This document shows, in pieces, positions 6,603 through 16,280 of a stretch of 64,000 nucleotides of DNA. The notes below the pieces were generated by a model. The model saw nothing but the letters and a program-made list of their open reading frames with translations. It was not told the DNA's origin and searched no databases. The stretch is taken from the NCBI GenBank assembly GCA_963798795.1, contig CAWCUZ010000006.1:310001-374000 (forward strand). Direction: 5' to 3'. The first letter of the stretch is position 1. Each line of letters opens with the position of its first letter. This DNA is from CAWCUZ01 sp963798795. GTDB taxonomy: Bacteria > Acidobacteriota > Vicinamibacteria > Vicinamibacterales > SCN-69-37. Both the position numbers and the translations under genes were made by a program.

Positions 6603-8891
6603 TCAGTTGCGGCAGGCCTTGATCGATCCGATGTCGAGTTTCACGATCTTCACTCCCTCGACGAGCGAGTCGAGCGCTTCGAACGGCGAACGCGGGCAGC
6701 CGTTCGAATTGGCGACCTCCGCGAGCACCGTCGCGTGGCGGTCGAGCGCCGGCAGATCGACGAGGTCGATGAAGAACCGCATGTCGCCGGTATGCCGGCC
6801 GTGGCTGCCCAGCCCGACCGCGCCGCGCACGTGGCGCGCGAAGCCGATCTCGTCGCGCGCATATCGACTGTCGCCCATGTCGTGGTTCTGGCCGGGACTG
6901 CCGGTATCGGCATAGCCGTCGCGCAGCACGTCGTAGACGTCCTGCCCGTCGTAGTAGCCCGACCTGGCATTCGCCACGAACCGGCCGACCGCGATCGGCG
7001 CATCCGTCAGGTTGAGGGCGAGGGGGATCCGATCGCCGGTGTCGAGCGTGAGAATCAGGCCGTCGTTCTCGCCCCCGACTCCAAACATCGACAGCCTCGT
7101 CGCATCCGCCGTCCCGGACGCCGGCGGACGATAGGTCGGCTGCGCAGCCACGTGCTCACCCGTCCAGACCGACAGCGTGGCCGCGGCGGCGTCCGCGACG
7201 ATCGGATCGACGTCCCTCGCGTGGCGAAGGAGCCGCTTGATCGCTTCGGCACCCGGCGCGGGCAGGGTACGCAGGGTTTCCCAGACGACCACGCGCGCGT
7301 CGCGGGAAGTGTCTTTCGGCAGGCCGGGGTCATTCGGGACGCCCGGCGCATCCACTGGCGGCCCGGTCAACCGGTCGATGACCTCGATCAGCGCGCGCTC
7401 GGCGCGGACGTCCGTGGCGTGGCTCAGCGCGCGCGCGGCCGTGAGAATCAAGTGGTAGTCGTCGCTGGCGAGCGCGTCGGTGGCCGGCGGCACGACCGCG
7501 GCGCTCTGCATGCGCACGAGGGCGTCGATCGCCGCCGACCGCACGTTGGCGTCCTTGTCTGCGGCAAGGTCGAGCGCCAGCGTCTCGTCGCGCGTGGCCC
7601 CCGCGACATCGGCGGCGATGCGGCGCACGTACCAGGTGTGGTGGAAGGCCGCCACCTCTTCGGCGATCCGGCGCGCGGCGGCCGGATCGAACCGCGTGAG
7701 AGCCAGGAGAGCGTGCCCTCCTGCGTGCCACTGCCGTTGTTTCACGTCGACGCCAAGGTCACGGGTCAGCAGCACCAGGCGATCGACGATCTGGTCGTGC
7801 TCGTCGCAAATGGGATTCAGCAGATCGATGGCGGCGGTGACGACGTGCACGTCGGTATCGACGAAGGCGGATTCCAGGTAGCCGCACGAGTGCGTTTCGG
7901 GAATGGCCCCGGCCAGCACCTCGAGCGCGGCAATGCGCACGCGATAGGACGGGTCCTCGAGCGCGCGCTTCTGGGCCTCCCAGAAGGTGCTCGTCGCGGC
8001 GGTGGTCATCCGCACGGCCGCCTGGCGAATCGCCCATCCGCACTCGCGGCCCTCCGGACAGCGGTAGACGGCGGCCTGGCCGATCGTCGCGGCATCGACG
8101 TCACGCAGGACCAGCAGCGCGCGGACCGCAGGCAGAAGCGGACCGTTCACGCCGACCGGATCGACGCCGGGCCGCGCCAGTTCGCGAAGACGGCGGCGCG
8201 TCGCCTCTTCGACCGGACGTGCCGGCTGGTGCCGGATGAGCGATTCCAGGCCATTGACGGCGCCGAGCACGCGCCGGACCGGCACGCTGTGGCTGCCAAA
8301 GGCGAACGTCGGCGTCGTCTCGGCGAGCAGCAACCGCTCGGCGGCGAGCGCTGTCGGACCGCGGTACGGCAGGTCTCCGATCGCTTCGAGCATCGTGCCA
8401 GCCGTGATCTGATCCGGCTCCGCCGGCAGTCGAACACGCAGCGCCTCGAACGCCTTCACCACTGCCGCGTCATGGGCTCCACTCTCACTCGCCGCAAAGG
8501 CCTGTGCGACCGCGTTCGCCGCCTCGCGGCGAACCGTGGACGACGTGTCGCCGAGCAGGGGCAGGATCCGATCGAGATCGGCCGGTTCCTCGAAGCGTCC
8601 CACCGCGCGAACGAACGCCGCCCGGACGTCGGCAGACGCCGACCGTTCGGCCATCAGCAGAACCCGGGCGACGGCCTCATCGTTCGGCCGGACGTCCGCC
8701 GCGTAGATGCGGTCGTACAGCAGCCGGTCGGCGGCCTGGCGCACGGCCGCGACAGTGACGACGCCGGTGCCCGGCGCCGCCTGCGGGGATCGCTGCGCGC
8801 GCAGCCCGGCGATGCCGCCGCCGGCGCAGACGGCGGCCATGGCCGCCGCTCCTATGCGGCTCGCGACAGCACGTGCTGGCCTGATGCGCAT
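6603..8891 (-). CDS. Exported HEAT-repeat protein with a degenerate cyclophilin domain
   Basis: 762 aa from the ATG at 8891, chosen because it begins a signal peptide (VASRIGAAAMAAVCAGGGIAG) and lies 16 nt after the upstream stop; codons further upstream belong to the neighbouring gene. Residues about 45-590 are HEAT-like alpha repeats (RREAANAVAQAF, YRVRIAALEVLAG, NVRSAAIDALVRM). Residues about 610-762 have the cyclophilin outline (APIAVGRFVANARSGYYDG, GAVGLGSHGRHTGDMRFFI). The catalytic Phe-His-Arg motif is absent (VYDVLRD), as is the Gln-Gly-Gly segment, so isomerase activity is doubtful. It appears to be a tandem paralogue of the C-terminal half of the adjacent M28 fusion protein. Confidence 0.82.
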   Translation of the reverse strand: MRIRPARAVASRIGAAAMAAVCAGGGIAGLRAQRSPQAAPGTGVVTVAAVRQAADRLLYDRIYAADVRPNDEAVARVLLMAERSASADVRAAFVRAVGRFEEPADLDRILPLLGDTSSTVRREAANAVAQAFAASESGAHDAAVVKAFEALRVRLPAEPDQITAGTMLEAIGDLPYRGPTALAAERLLLAETTPTFAFGSHSVPVRRVLGAVNGLESLIRHQPARPVEEATRRRLRELARPGVDPVGVNGPLLPAVRALLVLRDVDAATIGQAAVYRCPEGRECGWAIRQAAVRMTTAATSTFWEAQKRALEDPSYRVRIAALEVLAGAIPETHSCGYLESAFVDTDVHVVTAAIDLLNPICDEHDQIVDRLVLLTRDLGVDVKQRQWHAGGHALLALTRFDPAAARRIAEEVAAFHHTWYVRRIAADVAGATRDETLALDLAADKDANVRSAAIDALVRMQSAAVVPPATDALASDDYHLILTAARALSHATDVRAERALIEVIDRLTGPPVDAPGVPNDPGLPKDTSRDARVVVWETLRTLPAPGAEAIKRLLRHARDVDPIVADAAAATLSVWTGEHVAAQPTYRPPASGTADATRLSMFGVGGENDGLILTLDTGDRIPLALNLTDAPIAVGRFVANARSGYYDGQDVYDVLRDGYADTGSPGQNHDMGDSRYARDEIGFARHVRGAVGLGSHGRHTGDMRFFIDLVDLPALDRHATVLAEVANSNGCPRSPFEALDSLVEGVKIVKLDIGSIKACRN

Positions 8892-8907
8892 CGGCAGTCC
8901 GCGTGCC

Positions 8908-11900
8908 TCAGCGGGACCCGATCCGGACCTGCGCGATTTCCGCGCCTTCGAGCATCGCGTCCACCGCGGCCATGCCGGTCCGGTGCCCCGACGCCGCCGG
9001 GCTGGCGGGCTCCACCACGCGCGCGAACACGGTGTAGTCGCCGTCGAGCCGCGGCAGATCGACGAGATCGATGAAGATCTGGCCGTCGCCGGTGTCGCGG
9101 CCGCGCGTCGACAGCCCCACGGCGCCGCGCGTATTCGAGGCGCCGATCTCGTCGCGCCAGAACCGTGCGTCGCCGGTGTACTCGTTCGCCCCCGGGCTCC
9201 CGCCCTGGACGACGAAGAGCGGCACGATGCGATGAAAGGTGAGGTGGTCGTAGTAGCCGCGCCGCGCGAGCGCCGCAAAGCGCGCCACCGTCATCGGCGC
9301 CTCGTCCGCGAGCAGCTCGAGCACAACCTCGTCCCCGTTGGCCATCACGAGGGTCGCGCGCCGCGGCAGGTTGCGCAGCTCGTCCTCCGCCGGCTGCACG
9401 GGCGGCCGGAACGTCGGCTGCGGGTCCGGGCGAGTGCCGGTCAGGCCGCGAATCGCATCGGCCGCTGCGTCGGCGACTTTCGGATCGAAGTCGCGAAGAC
9501 AGGCGGTCAGATCGTCGGCATTGAGGGATTGCAGGATCGCCAGCCGTGGATCGCGTGACGTGTCCTTGCCCTCGGCCGTCAACCGCTTCAGCGCGGCCAG
9601 CAGCGCGGGCGTCGCGGTCCCGGCATCGGCCGCGCCCTTCAGCGCGGTTGCCGCCGTGTACACGAGCTGATAGTCATCGCTCGACAGCGCGTCGATGGCG
9701 AGCCTGGCGGTCAGCGGGCTCTTCAACCTGGCCAGCTCGTCGAGCGCCGCGGTACGCACGTTGGGCGCGCGATCGGCCGCCAGGTGCGCAAGCTCGCTCT
9801 CGCGCCGAAGCGTCCCGGCCGCGCGCGCGGCCGCCGCGCGCACCTGCCACACCGGATGATTCATGGCCGCACGCACCAGAGGCTCGGCCTGGGCTGCGTC
9901 GAACCGAGCGAGCGACTCCAGCGCGCGCGCGGGAACGTGCCAGTCGACGCCGGCGTCCGGCCTCGCCAGTTCACCGGCCAGCGCGGCCAGGCGCGAGGCG
10001 ATGTCCGCCGCTTCGGCGCACTTCGGATCCACCAGCCGGAGGGCCTCGAGCCGGACGATGGTCATGGCCGCCGCGTCGTCCATCGCGTCGACGAGCGGCG
10101 CGCAGGACGCGTCGGCCGCAAGGCCGGCCGCGGCCCGGCGCAGGTCGGTGATGCGCACTTGGTACGCCGGCGCGGTGGGCGGCAGCGGCGGCTGGCGCGC
10201 ACGCCCTCGTCCGGTTCCCGGGGTCGCGCGCGCCAGCGCCGCCGTGGCGGCGCGCCTGACGCCCGCATCCGGATCGTCGACGAGCGGTTTGATGCGATCC
10301 GCGTATGCGGCGTCCTCGAACCGGCCGAGCGCCGTCACCGCGATCCTGCGCAGCTCCGGATTGGATGACGCGAGAGCCGCCTGAAGCGTCTCCTCGTCCC
10401 GGGACGCGTCAGGCCGCACCGGTTCCGGATACCACCGATTCGCCATCAGCCGGTCCACCGCGAGCAGGAGCGCTGGAACCGAAGGCGTCGCGACCGCAGA
10501 GGTCGGACGGCCGGCGGACGGACCGGCGGACCCGGCCGACTCGAACGGCGCCGCCAGCCGGGCGACCTGTGCCTCGAAGCCGGAACTCGCGGGCCCGACG
10601 ACGAGTCTGGAGACGCTGTGCACCGCTTCGCCGTACCACTTGCTCCAGGCAGCCAGGATCGTGGTCTCCTGCGTCCGGGCGGCCGTCGGGTCGGACGCCG
10701 CCGCTGCGAGCTGGCCGCCCTCGCGCTTCTCGATGTCAAGCCGCGCACGGCCCGCATCGGCAATGAGCCGCGCGACCGACAGCGCCTGCGCCTCCGATGC
10801 CGACGCGAGCAGCCACGCCGAGGCGGCCACGCTGACGCCGACGTTACGCATCTCGCCGGGACTCGTCTTGTCGGGCGTGTCGAGATTCGTGTGGTAGTAG
10901 CGATCGGTGAAGTGCCAGTCGAGTACCGACGGGATGCCGGCCTGACCGAAGACCGTGTGGTCGCTGCCGCCTTCGTACGGATTCGTCCGCACGATCCAGC
11001 CCGACTTCGCGGCCACGCGGGCGCACAGTGCCAGGTGCAGATCGTTGATCAGGTCGCCCTTCAGTTGATTCGCGCGGACACCGCCGCCTCCCCACTCCGT
11101 GTGCGGGTCCCACGGCCGGTCCCACACGGCGCCCGGATCGGGCCAGCGTTCGATCAGGAACGTGCCGCCGGTCTTGCTGACATCTTCGCCGGTCATGTCC
11201 ATCGAGAACATGTAGCGGACGCGCTTCGCCTCGTCGGCGTGATCCTGCAGCCAGCGCCGGCTTCCGCCAATCTCGTCCACCCACAGCATCGTGATCGTGC
11301 GGCCGGGACGCGGGATGCCGCCGCTGCGGATGCCGCGGGCCAGCGCGACGGCCATTTCGGCGAGCGTGGCCACGCCGCTCGCGTTGTCGTTCGCGCCCGG
11401 TTCCTGCACGTGCGCGCTCAGGACGACGCGCTCGTCGGGCGCGACGGCGCCCGGGAACTCGACAATCAGCGTGCGGGCAGGCCGCTCGGCAAACGCACTG
11501 GCGATTGTGACGTGAACATTGACCGGCCGACCACCGGGCGCGGCCAGCGCCCTGCGCAGCGTCACGGCCGCGTGCGGAGTCGCTTTGAATCCAAATCCCT
11601 TCCTCGCGTCGTCGTACGGAATCGACGACCACTGCAGGATGTCCCACTGGTCGCGCGGCGTCGTCGCGGCGCCGGGCGGATCCGGCGAGACGTAGTCAGC
11701 GAGCGCGGTCGACACGATGCCGACGGCGCCGCGGCTCGTCACCGCGCGGCGCCAGAGCTGGCTCGGGCCGGCATCGCCGATGACGACGGCGCCCTTGACG
11801 TCCTTGCCGGCGTAATCCTCGTCACGGGCGCCGTTGCCGACGTCGACCAGCCGCGCCGTCACCCCGTCGGCCGGCGTGGAAAACGAGTTGATACAGAGCG

Positions 11901-12369
11901 CCAGCTGCTCCCGATCGCGCGACAGAACGATCTCGTCGGGCCGGCCGTCGTGGACGAGCGCCAGCGTGCCGATCGAATAGTCCCATCCATGTCCGCCCGA
12001 CGGATAGCTGTCGACGGACACGCGCGCAACCGGCTGGCGGCCGCCGGCCGGCGAGTCCGCGGAGCCGATACCGGCCTGCGCGAGCCGGTCCTGCACCCGG
12101 TCGAGCGACGCGTCGAATCCCGGATTGCCCGCCAGGCGCCAGAACTGGCCGACGAACTCGACGATCTGGAGCGCCGATCGCTCGTCGAACTGCGACCACA
12201 AGTCGTCGATCACCGGATCGACGGCGCGCGCCAGATCGGACGGAACCTGCGGCGGCCTCGGGGCGGGCGCCGCGGATTGCCCCGGCGCGGCGCCAGCTTC
12301 CCCGACGACCGCCGCGATCGCCAGGACCAGGACCGCGCAGGCCGGCCATCGGATCGGATGCGTCCTCAT
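8908..12369 (-). CDS. Exported M28 metallopeptidase fused to HEAT repeats and a cyclophilin PPIase
   Basis: 1153 aa; the ATG at 12369 overlaps the M49 gene stop (ATGA) and starts a signal peptide ending near GEAGAAPGQSA. Residues about 50-560 form an M28 aminopeptidase-like domain with an inserted PA-like segment: LSAHVQEPGANDNASG (His and Asp zinc ligands), WVDEIGGSRRWL, MDMTGED, GGSDHTVFGQAGIPSV and YYHTNLDTPDKTSP (final His). Residues about 620-980 are HEAT repeats. Residues about 1000-1153 are a cyclophilin domain with conserved FHRIVP, VVQGGSPG and GDGQIFIDLVD motifs, so isomerase activity is plausible. Probably periplasmic or secreted peptide degradation; how the three domains cooperate is unknown. 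The triple fusion is unusual. Confidence 0.87.
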   Translation of the reverse strand: MRTHPIRWPACAVLVLAIAAVVGEAGAAPGQSAAPAPRPPQVPSDLARAVDPVIDDLWSQFDERSALQIVEFVGQFWRLAGNPGFDASLDRVQDRLAQAGIGSADSPAGGRQPVARVSVDSYPSGGHGWDYSIGTLALVHDGRPDEIVLSRDREQLALCINSFSTPADGVTARLVDVGNGARDEDYAGKDVKGAVVIGDAGPSQLWRRAVTSRGAVGIVSTALADYVSPDPPGAATTPRDQWDILQWSSIPYDDARKGFGFKATPHAAVTLRRALAAPGGRPVNVHVTIASAFAERPARTLIVEFPGAVAPDERVVLSAHVQEPGANDNASGVATLAEMAVALARGIRSGGIPRPGRTITMLWVDEIGGSRRWLQDHADEAKRVRYMFSMDMTGEDVSKTGGTFLIERWPDPGAVWDRPWDPHTEWGGGGVRANQLKGDLINDLHLALCARVAAKSGWIVRTNPYEGGSDHTVFGQAGIPSVLDWHFTDRYYHTNLDTPDKTSPGEMRNVGVSVAASAWLLASASEAQALSVARLIADAGRARLDIEKREGGQLAAAASDPTAARTQETTILAAWSKWYGEAVHSVSRLVVGPASSGFEAQVARLAAPFESAGSAGPSAGRPTSAVATPSVPALLLAVDRLMANRWYPEPVRPDASRDEETLQAALASSNPELRRIAVTALGRFEDAAYADRIKPLVDDPDAGVRRAATAALARATPGTGRGRARQPPLPPTAPAYQVRITDLRRAAAGLAADASCAPLVDAMDDAAAMTIVRLEALRLVDPKCAEAADIASRLAALAGELARPDAGVDWHVPARALESLARFDAAQAEPLVRAAMNHPVWQVRAAAARAAGTLRRESELAHLAADRAPNVRTAALDELARLKSPLTARLAIDALSSDDYQLVYTAATALKGAADAGTATPALLAALKRLTAEGKDTSRDPRLAILQSLNADDLTACLRDFDPKVADAAADAIRGLTGTRPDPQPTFRPPVQPAEDELRNLPRRATLVMANGDEVVLELLADEAPMTVARFAALARRGYYDHLTFHRIVPLFVVQGGSPGANEYTGDARFWRDEIGASNTRGAVGLSTRGRDTGDGQIFIDLVDLPRLDGDYTVFARVVEPASPAASGHRTGMAAVDAMLEGAEIAQVRIGSR

Positions 12370-14306
12370 CGTACGGGCTCCTCCGCGGTGCGCTTGCCCG
12401 AGTACTCCAGCATCTGCTGCTCCAGGTCGCACGGATACGAGATTCGGACGTCCACGATGCGCCCGTCTCCGTCCGGAACCGCCTCGAGGCGCGGCTGGAC
12501 GAAGCCGGTGTACGACGGCAGGTTCAGTCGATCCACTCGCGCGACCACCTCGTCTCGAAGCGCCGGATCGAAGTGGATGCCGTACTGCTCGAACAGCGCC
12601 CGCGCCGCATCGTAGTCGCCTTCCGACTTGATGCGCTGGACTTCCTTCAACAGCCGGCCGACGCCGTCGTGGAACGCGTCGGGGTCGGCCAGCACGTAGT
12701 ACGTCTTGTCGTCGCGCCGCCGCACCTCGATCGCGCCGGTCCCCTCCATCAGCCAGTGCACGATGCACTGGCGGTTGCGCATATGGTCCTCCTCGAGCTG
12801 CGTTCCCTCTCGAACGCGGCGCAACTGCACGAGCGCCGTCCGGGCATAGGCTTCGTATTCGGTCCGGACGATGTCCTGCTGATGCTCGGCCGGCAGCAGG
12901 CCGACGTCGGCGATCTTCGGCTCGCCGATGAAGTAGAGCGCCACCAGATCCGCGCGTGTTTCCTCGAGTGCCGAGTACTGCTCCTTCAGCGCCCGTTGCG
13001 GCTGCCCTTCGAGCCGATCGGCCACGCGCCCCGATCCGTGGCCGAGCACTTCGTGGATGGCGACGACCACCTCGTGGGCCACCGCTCCCCACCGCTTCGC
13101 CCGTTCCGCCTCGTCCTCCGACCAGGAGAACTCACGCCGGTAGGACTCCGGCTGCGACTTGTCGTACGCCTCGCTGATGTTCGCGAGCGACACCGACCGG
13201 CTGCCGTACTGCTCGCGGATCCGCTGATCGTTCGGAAGGTTGATGCCGATCGGTGTCATCGGACCCGAATCACCGGTCTCGACGACGACGTCGATTGCCC
13301 TCGCGGTCACACCGACGACGTCCTGGCGCCGCCATCGCGGATCCCACGGCATCCGCTCCTCGAACCACGCTGCGCTCTCGGCCAGCCGATGCAGCGCGAC
13401 GGTCTTGTCGTGATTCACGTAGAAGACGAGCGCCTCCCACGCGCCCTTCACGCCGCGCGCGTCGAGATAGTTCTCGATGAAGCCGTTGATCGTATCGACG
13501 ACCGACCCGTTGTCCTCGACCCACGCGATGTCGTACGTGGCGCGGTCGGCGTCCTCGCCGCTCTCGTAGAACCGGATCAGCTCCGTGAGCGCGCGCTGCG
13601 TGGCGGGCGGCGCGTACGGCAGGGCGCTGCGCAGATGATCGACGATGTGGGCGATCCGCGTGCCGTAGCGCCCGCCGAGCCGGCAGACCTCCTCGACGAG
13701 CGTCCCGTCCGCTCGCTTCACCAGCCGCGAATTGAGGCCGTACCGCTCCTCGAATCCCTCGAGATCCGCCATCGTCACGCCGCGGTAGAGGTTGTTCGCG
13801 CTGGCGGCGAGGATGTCGCGGCCGGCGCCGGGCGTCTTGTTCGTGACGATCGGCTCCGACTCCGGATTGAAGAATGCGGCGTGGAGCCGGTCCAGCAGCA
13901 GGTCGACCGTCTCCCCCGCCGCCACCGGAAACCTCGCGCCGGCGCGTGCGGCGGCATGGACCGCCGCGCGGAAGTCGGACGCCGCGCATTTCAGGACGAA
14001 CTTGCGCGCCGTAATGTTGTGGTACGGCCCGGAGTGAATCCAGAACAGCTTCGTGTAGCGCCGAATCTCGGCCAGCACGCCGGCGGGAATGCCGTCGGCG
14101 TGCGTGATCAGCTCTTCGAGGATCCCGCGCATCTCGAGCGCGTGGCGGTACCGCTGGTCGTAGTAGATGTCGCGGCCGGCGAGCGCCGCCTGGTAGAGAT
14201 GCCAGGTCAGGATCTTCTCGTCCAGGCTCAGCGACTCGAAGCCGTCGGCGTAGTACTGCACGACGGCGGCATCGTCGATTTGTTCGAGGAGGTAAAGGCG
14301 ATTCAC
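12366..14306 (-). CDS. M49 (dipeptidyl-peptidase III-like) metallopeptidase
   Basis: 646 aa, GTG start at 14306. Zinc motif HEVLGH (HEXXGH, about residue 420) with EETRADLVALYF about 30 residues later (EEXXAD), the diagnostic pair of family M49. M49 enzymes remove dipeptides from the N terminus of short peptides. No signal peptide is visible, so it is probably cytoplasmic, unlike its neighbours. Its stop overlaps the start of the M28 fusion gene (ATGA), so the peptidases are translated together; a joint role in peptide scavenging is inferred. Confidence 0.88.
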   Translation of the reverse strand: MNRLYLLEQIDDAAVVQYYADGFESLSLDEKILTWHLYQAALAGRDIYYDQRYRHALEMRGILEELITHADGIPAGVLAEIRRYTKLFWIHSGPYHNITARKFVLKCAASDFRAAVHAAARAGARFPVAAGETVDLLLDRLHAAFFNPESEPIVTNKTPGAGRDILAASANNLYRGVTMADLEGFEERYGLNSRLVKRADGTLVEEVCRLGGRYGTRIAHIVDHLRSALPYAPPATQRALTELIRFYESGEDADRATYDIAWVEDNGSVVDTINGFIENYLDARGVKGAWEALVFYVNHDKTVALHRLAESAAWFEERMPWDPRWRRQDVVGVTARAIDVVVETGDSGPMTPIGINLPNDQRIREQYGSRSVSLANISEAYDKSQPESYRREFSWSEDEAERAKRWGAVAHEVVVAIHEVLGHGSGRVADRLEGQPQRALKEQYSALEETRADLVALYFIGEPKIADVGLLPAEHQQDIVRTEYEAYARTALVQLRRVREGTQLEEDHMRNRQCIVHWLMEGTGAIEVRRRDDKTYYVLADPDAFHDGVGRLLKEVQRIKSEGDYDAARALFEQYGIHFDPALRDEVVARVDRLNLPSYTGFVQPRLEAVPDGDGRIVDVRISYPCDLEQQMLEYSGKRTAEEPVR

Positions 14307-14313
14307 GCGTCCA

Positions 14314-14946
14314 TTATTTGCACACCGTCGCGGTGGATGTCACCGTGTTCAGGCTCGACGTCGTCGCGCCCCCCACAGACGCCGTGTCGACGAGCACATT
14401 GCCGTCTGCGTCGTAGGTCTACGCGGTCAGGTAGTACACGCCCAGACAGAGGATACCCGCGGTCGGCCGGTCCTGCGTGTCCCAGTCCGCGTAGGTTTCG
14501 ACGGTGAGCGTGATGCCCGACAGAATGGTCCTGACGCTCAGCAGGCGGCGCCCGGCCTCGAAGCTGGGCAGGTCGACGAGGGCCAGGCCGCCGGAGCACG
14601 CGTTGGTGGCGCAGGATTCGCGACGCGTGAACAGCCTGCGGCCCAGGACGGTCGGCTCGTCCACGAAGTCGTCCTGACTCGAATAGAGCTGCCGTCGCAC
14701 GGTCCGGGACGATCCCGCGGGCGAGTAGATTTCATACACCAGGCTCGTCGGATTGAAATCCGCGGACGATGACGCTGGACCGCCCGGCTCGGAGGTCGTC
14801 CAGGCCGTCGCATAGGTGCGGCAGGGCTGCGGAAATGGCGCGGGATCGAGTGCGGGTTCGAGCGGGTTCGGATGGTGGCCGCACCCGATCAGGCCGGCCG
14901 CGCCCAGGACAACCAGCCAGCCTGGACCTCGACGGTGCACTGCCAT
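14314..14946 (-). pseudogene. Lipoprotein gene interrupted by an in-frame amber codon
   Basis: The ATG at 14946 has a strong Shine-Dalgarno (AGGAGG, 8 nt upstream). It opens a lipoprotein signal with lipobox LIGC (WLVVLGAAGLIGCGHHPN). Translation stops at a TAG (14419-14421) after 175 codons (CLGVYYLTA). The same frame then stays open for 34 codons (TYDADGNVLVDTASVGG and on) to a TAA at 14314-14316, only 8 nt before the next gene start. Frame and composition continue without a shift, so a single base change probably created the TAG; readthrough cannot be excluded. Family not recognised. First gene of the peptidase operon. Confidence 0.7.
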
Positions 14947-15058
14947 GACGTACCTCCTGGCCGCCACAGTCCGCCGCGATTGCCCGGAAGTCGTGAGCGA
15001 CTCGTGAGCGTTCCGTGACAACGCCTGGCGGTTCGCGGCCTGGCTTCGTGGCGCAGCC

Positions 15059-16276
15059 CTACTGCGCCCCCAGCACCAGCACCGCGATCCGCCCGTCGGT
15101 CCGGATGGACTCGCCCGCGGCATTTTCGTCGTTGTGCGGCGCGTCCGGCCGGTCGACCCAGGTGATCGACTTCACCTGCCGGGTGAACAGCAGGTCGTTC
15201 ACGATCTTGTCGCGCTCGGCATCGATGTTCGGGTCGATGCCGTGCGTGAACCACTTCTTCTCTCTCGAGAAGATGATGGCATTGTCGTGCGTGGCGGCGC
15301 CGAGCCACACGTTCTGACCGTGGAACAGCTCCGGCCGCAGCCAGATGCGCACGTGGTGGCGCTTGGCGAAGGTGTTCAACTGCTTCTGGAACACCGCGTC
15401 CGGGGCCTTGCCATCCATCGTCTGGAGCGACACCGGCCCTTCCGAGTAGCCCTGCCCGGTCGCGACGGCGAAGAAGGTCCGCGCACTGGTCTGCGCGCCG
15501 GCTTCGGCGGCGGTCTTCCAGCCGGCGGCGTCGAACGCGGCCGAGAGCGCGTCGGCCGTGCCGAGCAACATCACGTTCGTGAAGTCCGCGGGCTTGTCGA
15601 CCGCCTTGGACATCGCCCGCAGCGGCTGCTGGTTCGCGAAGCGATCGAGTTCGCCCGTGCCGGGCACGACGGCGGCGTACGGACCGCCGCAGTCGGCCGG
15701 CGGCGCCATCCACGGCCGGGTCAGATGCAGGTTCAGCTCCGTGCCGGGGTGGTAGTCGATCTGCGGCGGCACCTTGTGGATCAGCTTGGAGACCAGGTTG
15801 CGCACGATCGGAATGCCGTGCGCGGCGATCTTCAGCACGTCGACCGGGTCGTCCGGCTTTTCCTCGACCGGCGCGTTCCCCAGGATCCGGCCCTCGTCGT
15901 CCACGCTCTCGCGCGCGTTGTCCACCTCGACGAGCTGCGCCGCGAGGCGATGCGCCTGCTTGTGGGTGTCGATGAGCTGGTCGAAGCGGAGCACCACGAC
16001 CTCCCGTGCATTGACACCGCGCGGGCGCAGGGTCTCGACGACCGTGCCAGGCACCGAGCAGCCGGCCGTCGCGACCACGCGGCCGCCGGACAGGAGCGGC
16101 GCCACGCTCACCGCGTCGATCTTGTCGTCCGGCTTGGATCTCGAGGTGGAGACGTCCGACAGGAGCCGGATGTGGAGAACGGGGAGGTCAGCGGCCGGCC
16201 CGGCGGCCAGCACCACCGCGATCGGCGCAGCAATCCGGACCGCCCAGGGGATGCGATCGGCCATCGTGGGCGCCAT
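15059..16276 (-). CDS. Exported LssY C-terminal-domain protein
   Basis: 405 aa. The N-terminal hydrophobic segment (WAVRIAAPIAVVLAAG) suggests export. Residues about 35-180 resemble the small beta-barrel of TrbI/VirB10-like proteins (SRSKPDDKIDAVSVAPLLSG, GCSVPGTVVETLRPRG). Residues about 220-375 match the LssY_C domain: DFTNVMLLGTADALSAAFDAA, GWKTAAEA, HHVRIWLRPE, VWLGAATHDNAII, FTHGIDPNIDAERDKIVNDL. LssY_C proteins occur near envelope and PAP2-phosphatase genes, but their biochemical role is unclear. The ATG at 16276 is 4 nt from a 70-bp palindrome; an in-frame ATG at 16264 gives an equally good signal segment and may be the real start. Confidence 0.75.
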   Translation of the reverse strand: MAPTMADRIPWAVRIAAPIAVVLAAGPAADLPVLHIRLLSDVSTSRSKPDDKIDAVSVAPLLSGGRVVATAGCSVPGTVVETLRPRGVNAREVVVLRFDQLIDTHKQAHRLAAQLVEVDNARESVDDEGRILGNAPVEEKPDDPVDVLKIAAHGIPIVRNLVSKLIHKVPPQIDYHPGTELNLHLTRPWMAPPADCGGPYAAVVPGTGELDRFANQQPLRAMSKAVDKPADFTNVMLLGTADALSAAFDAAGWKTAAEAGAQTSARTFFAVATGQGYSEGPVSLQTMDGKAPDAVFQKQLNTFAKRHHVRIWLRPELFHGQNVWLGAATHDNAIIFSREKKWFTHGIDPNIDAERDKIVNDLLFTRQVKSITWVDRPDAPHNDENAAGESIRTDGRIAVLVLGAQ

Positions 16277-16280
16277 TCTA

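Noticed and set aside
6600..9074. 824-codon plus-strand frame
   Set aside because: Antisense to the HEAT-cyclophilin gene; sequence is Arg/Gly/Asp-rich with no domain. High GC suppresses stop codons on the opposite strand.
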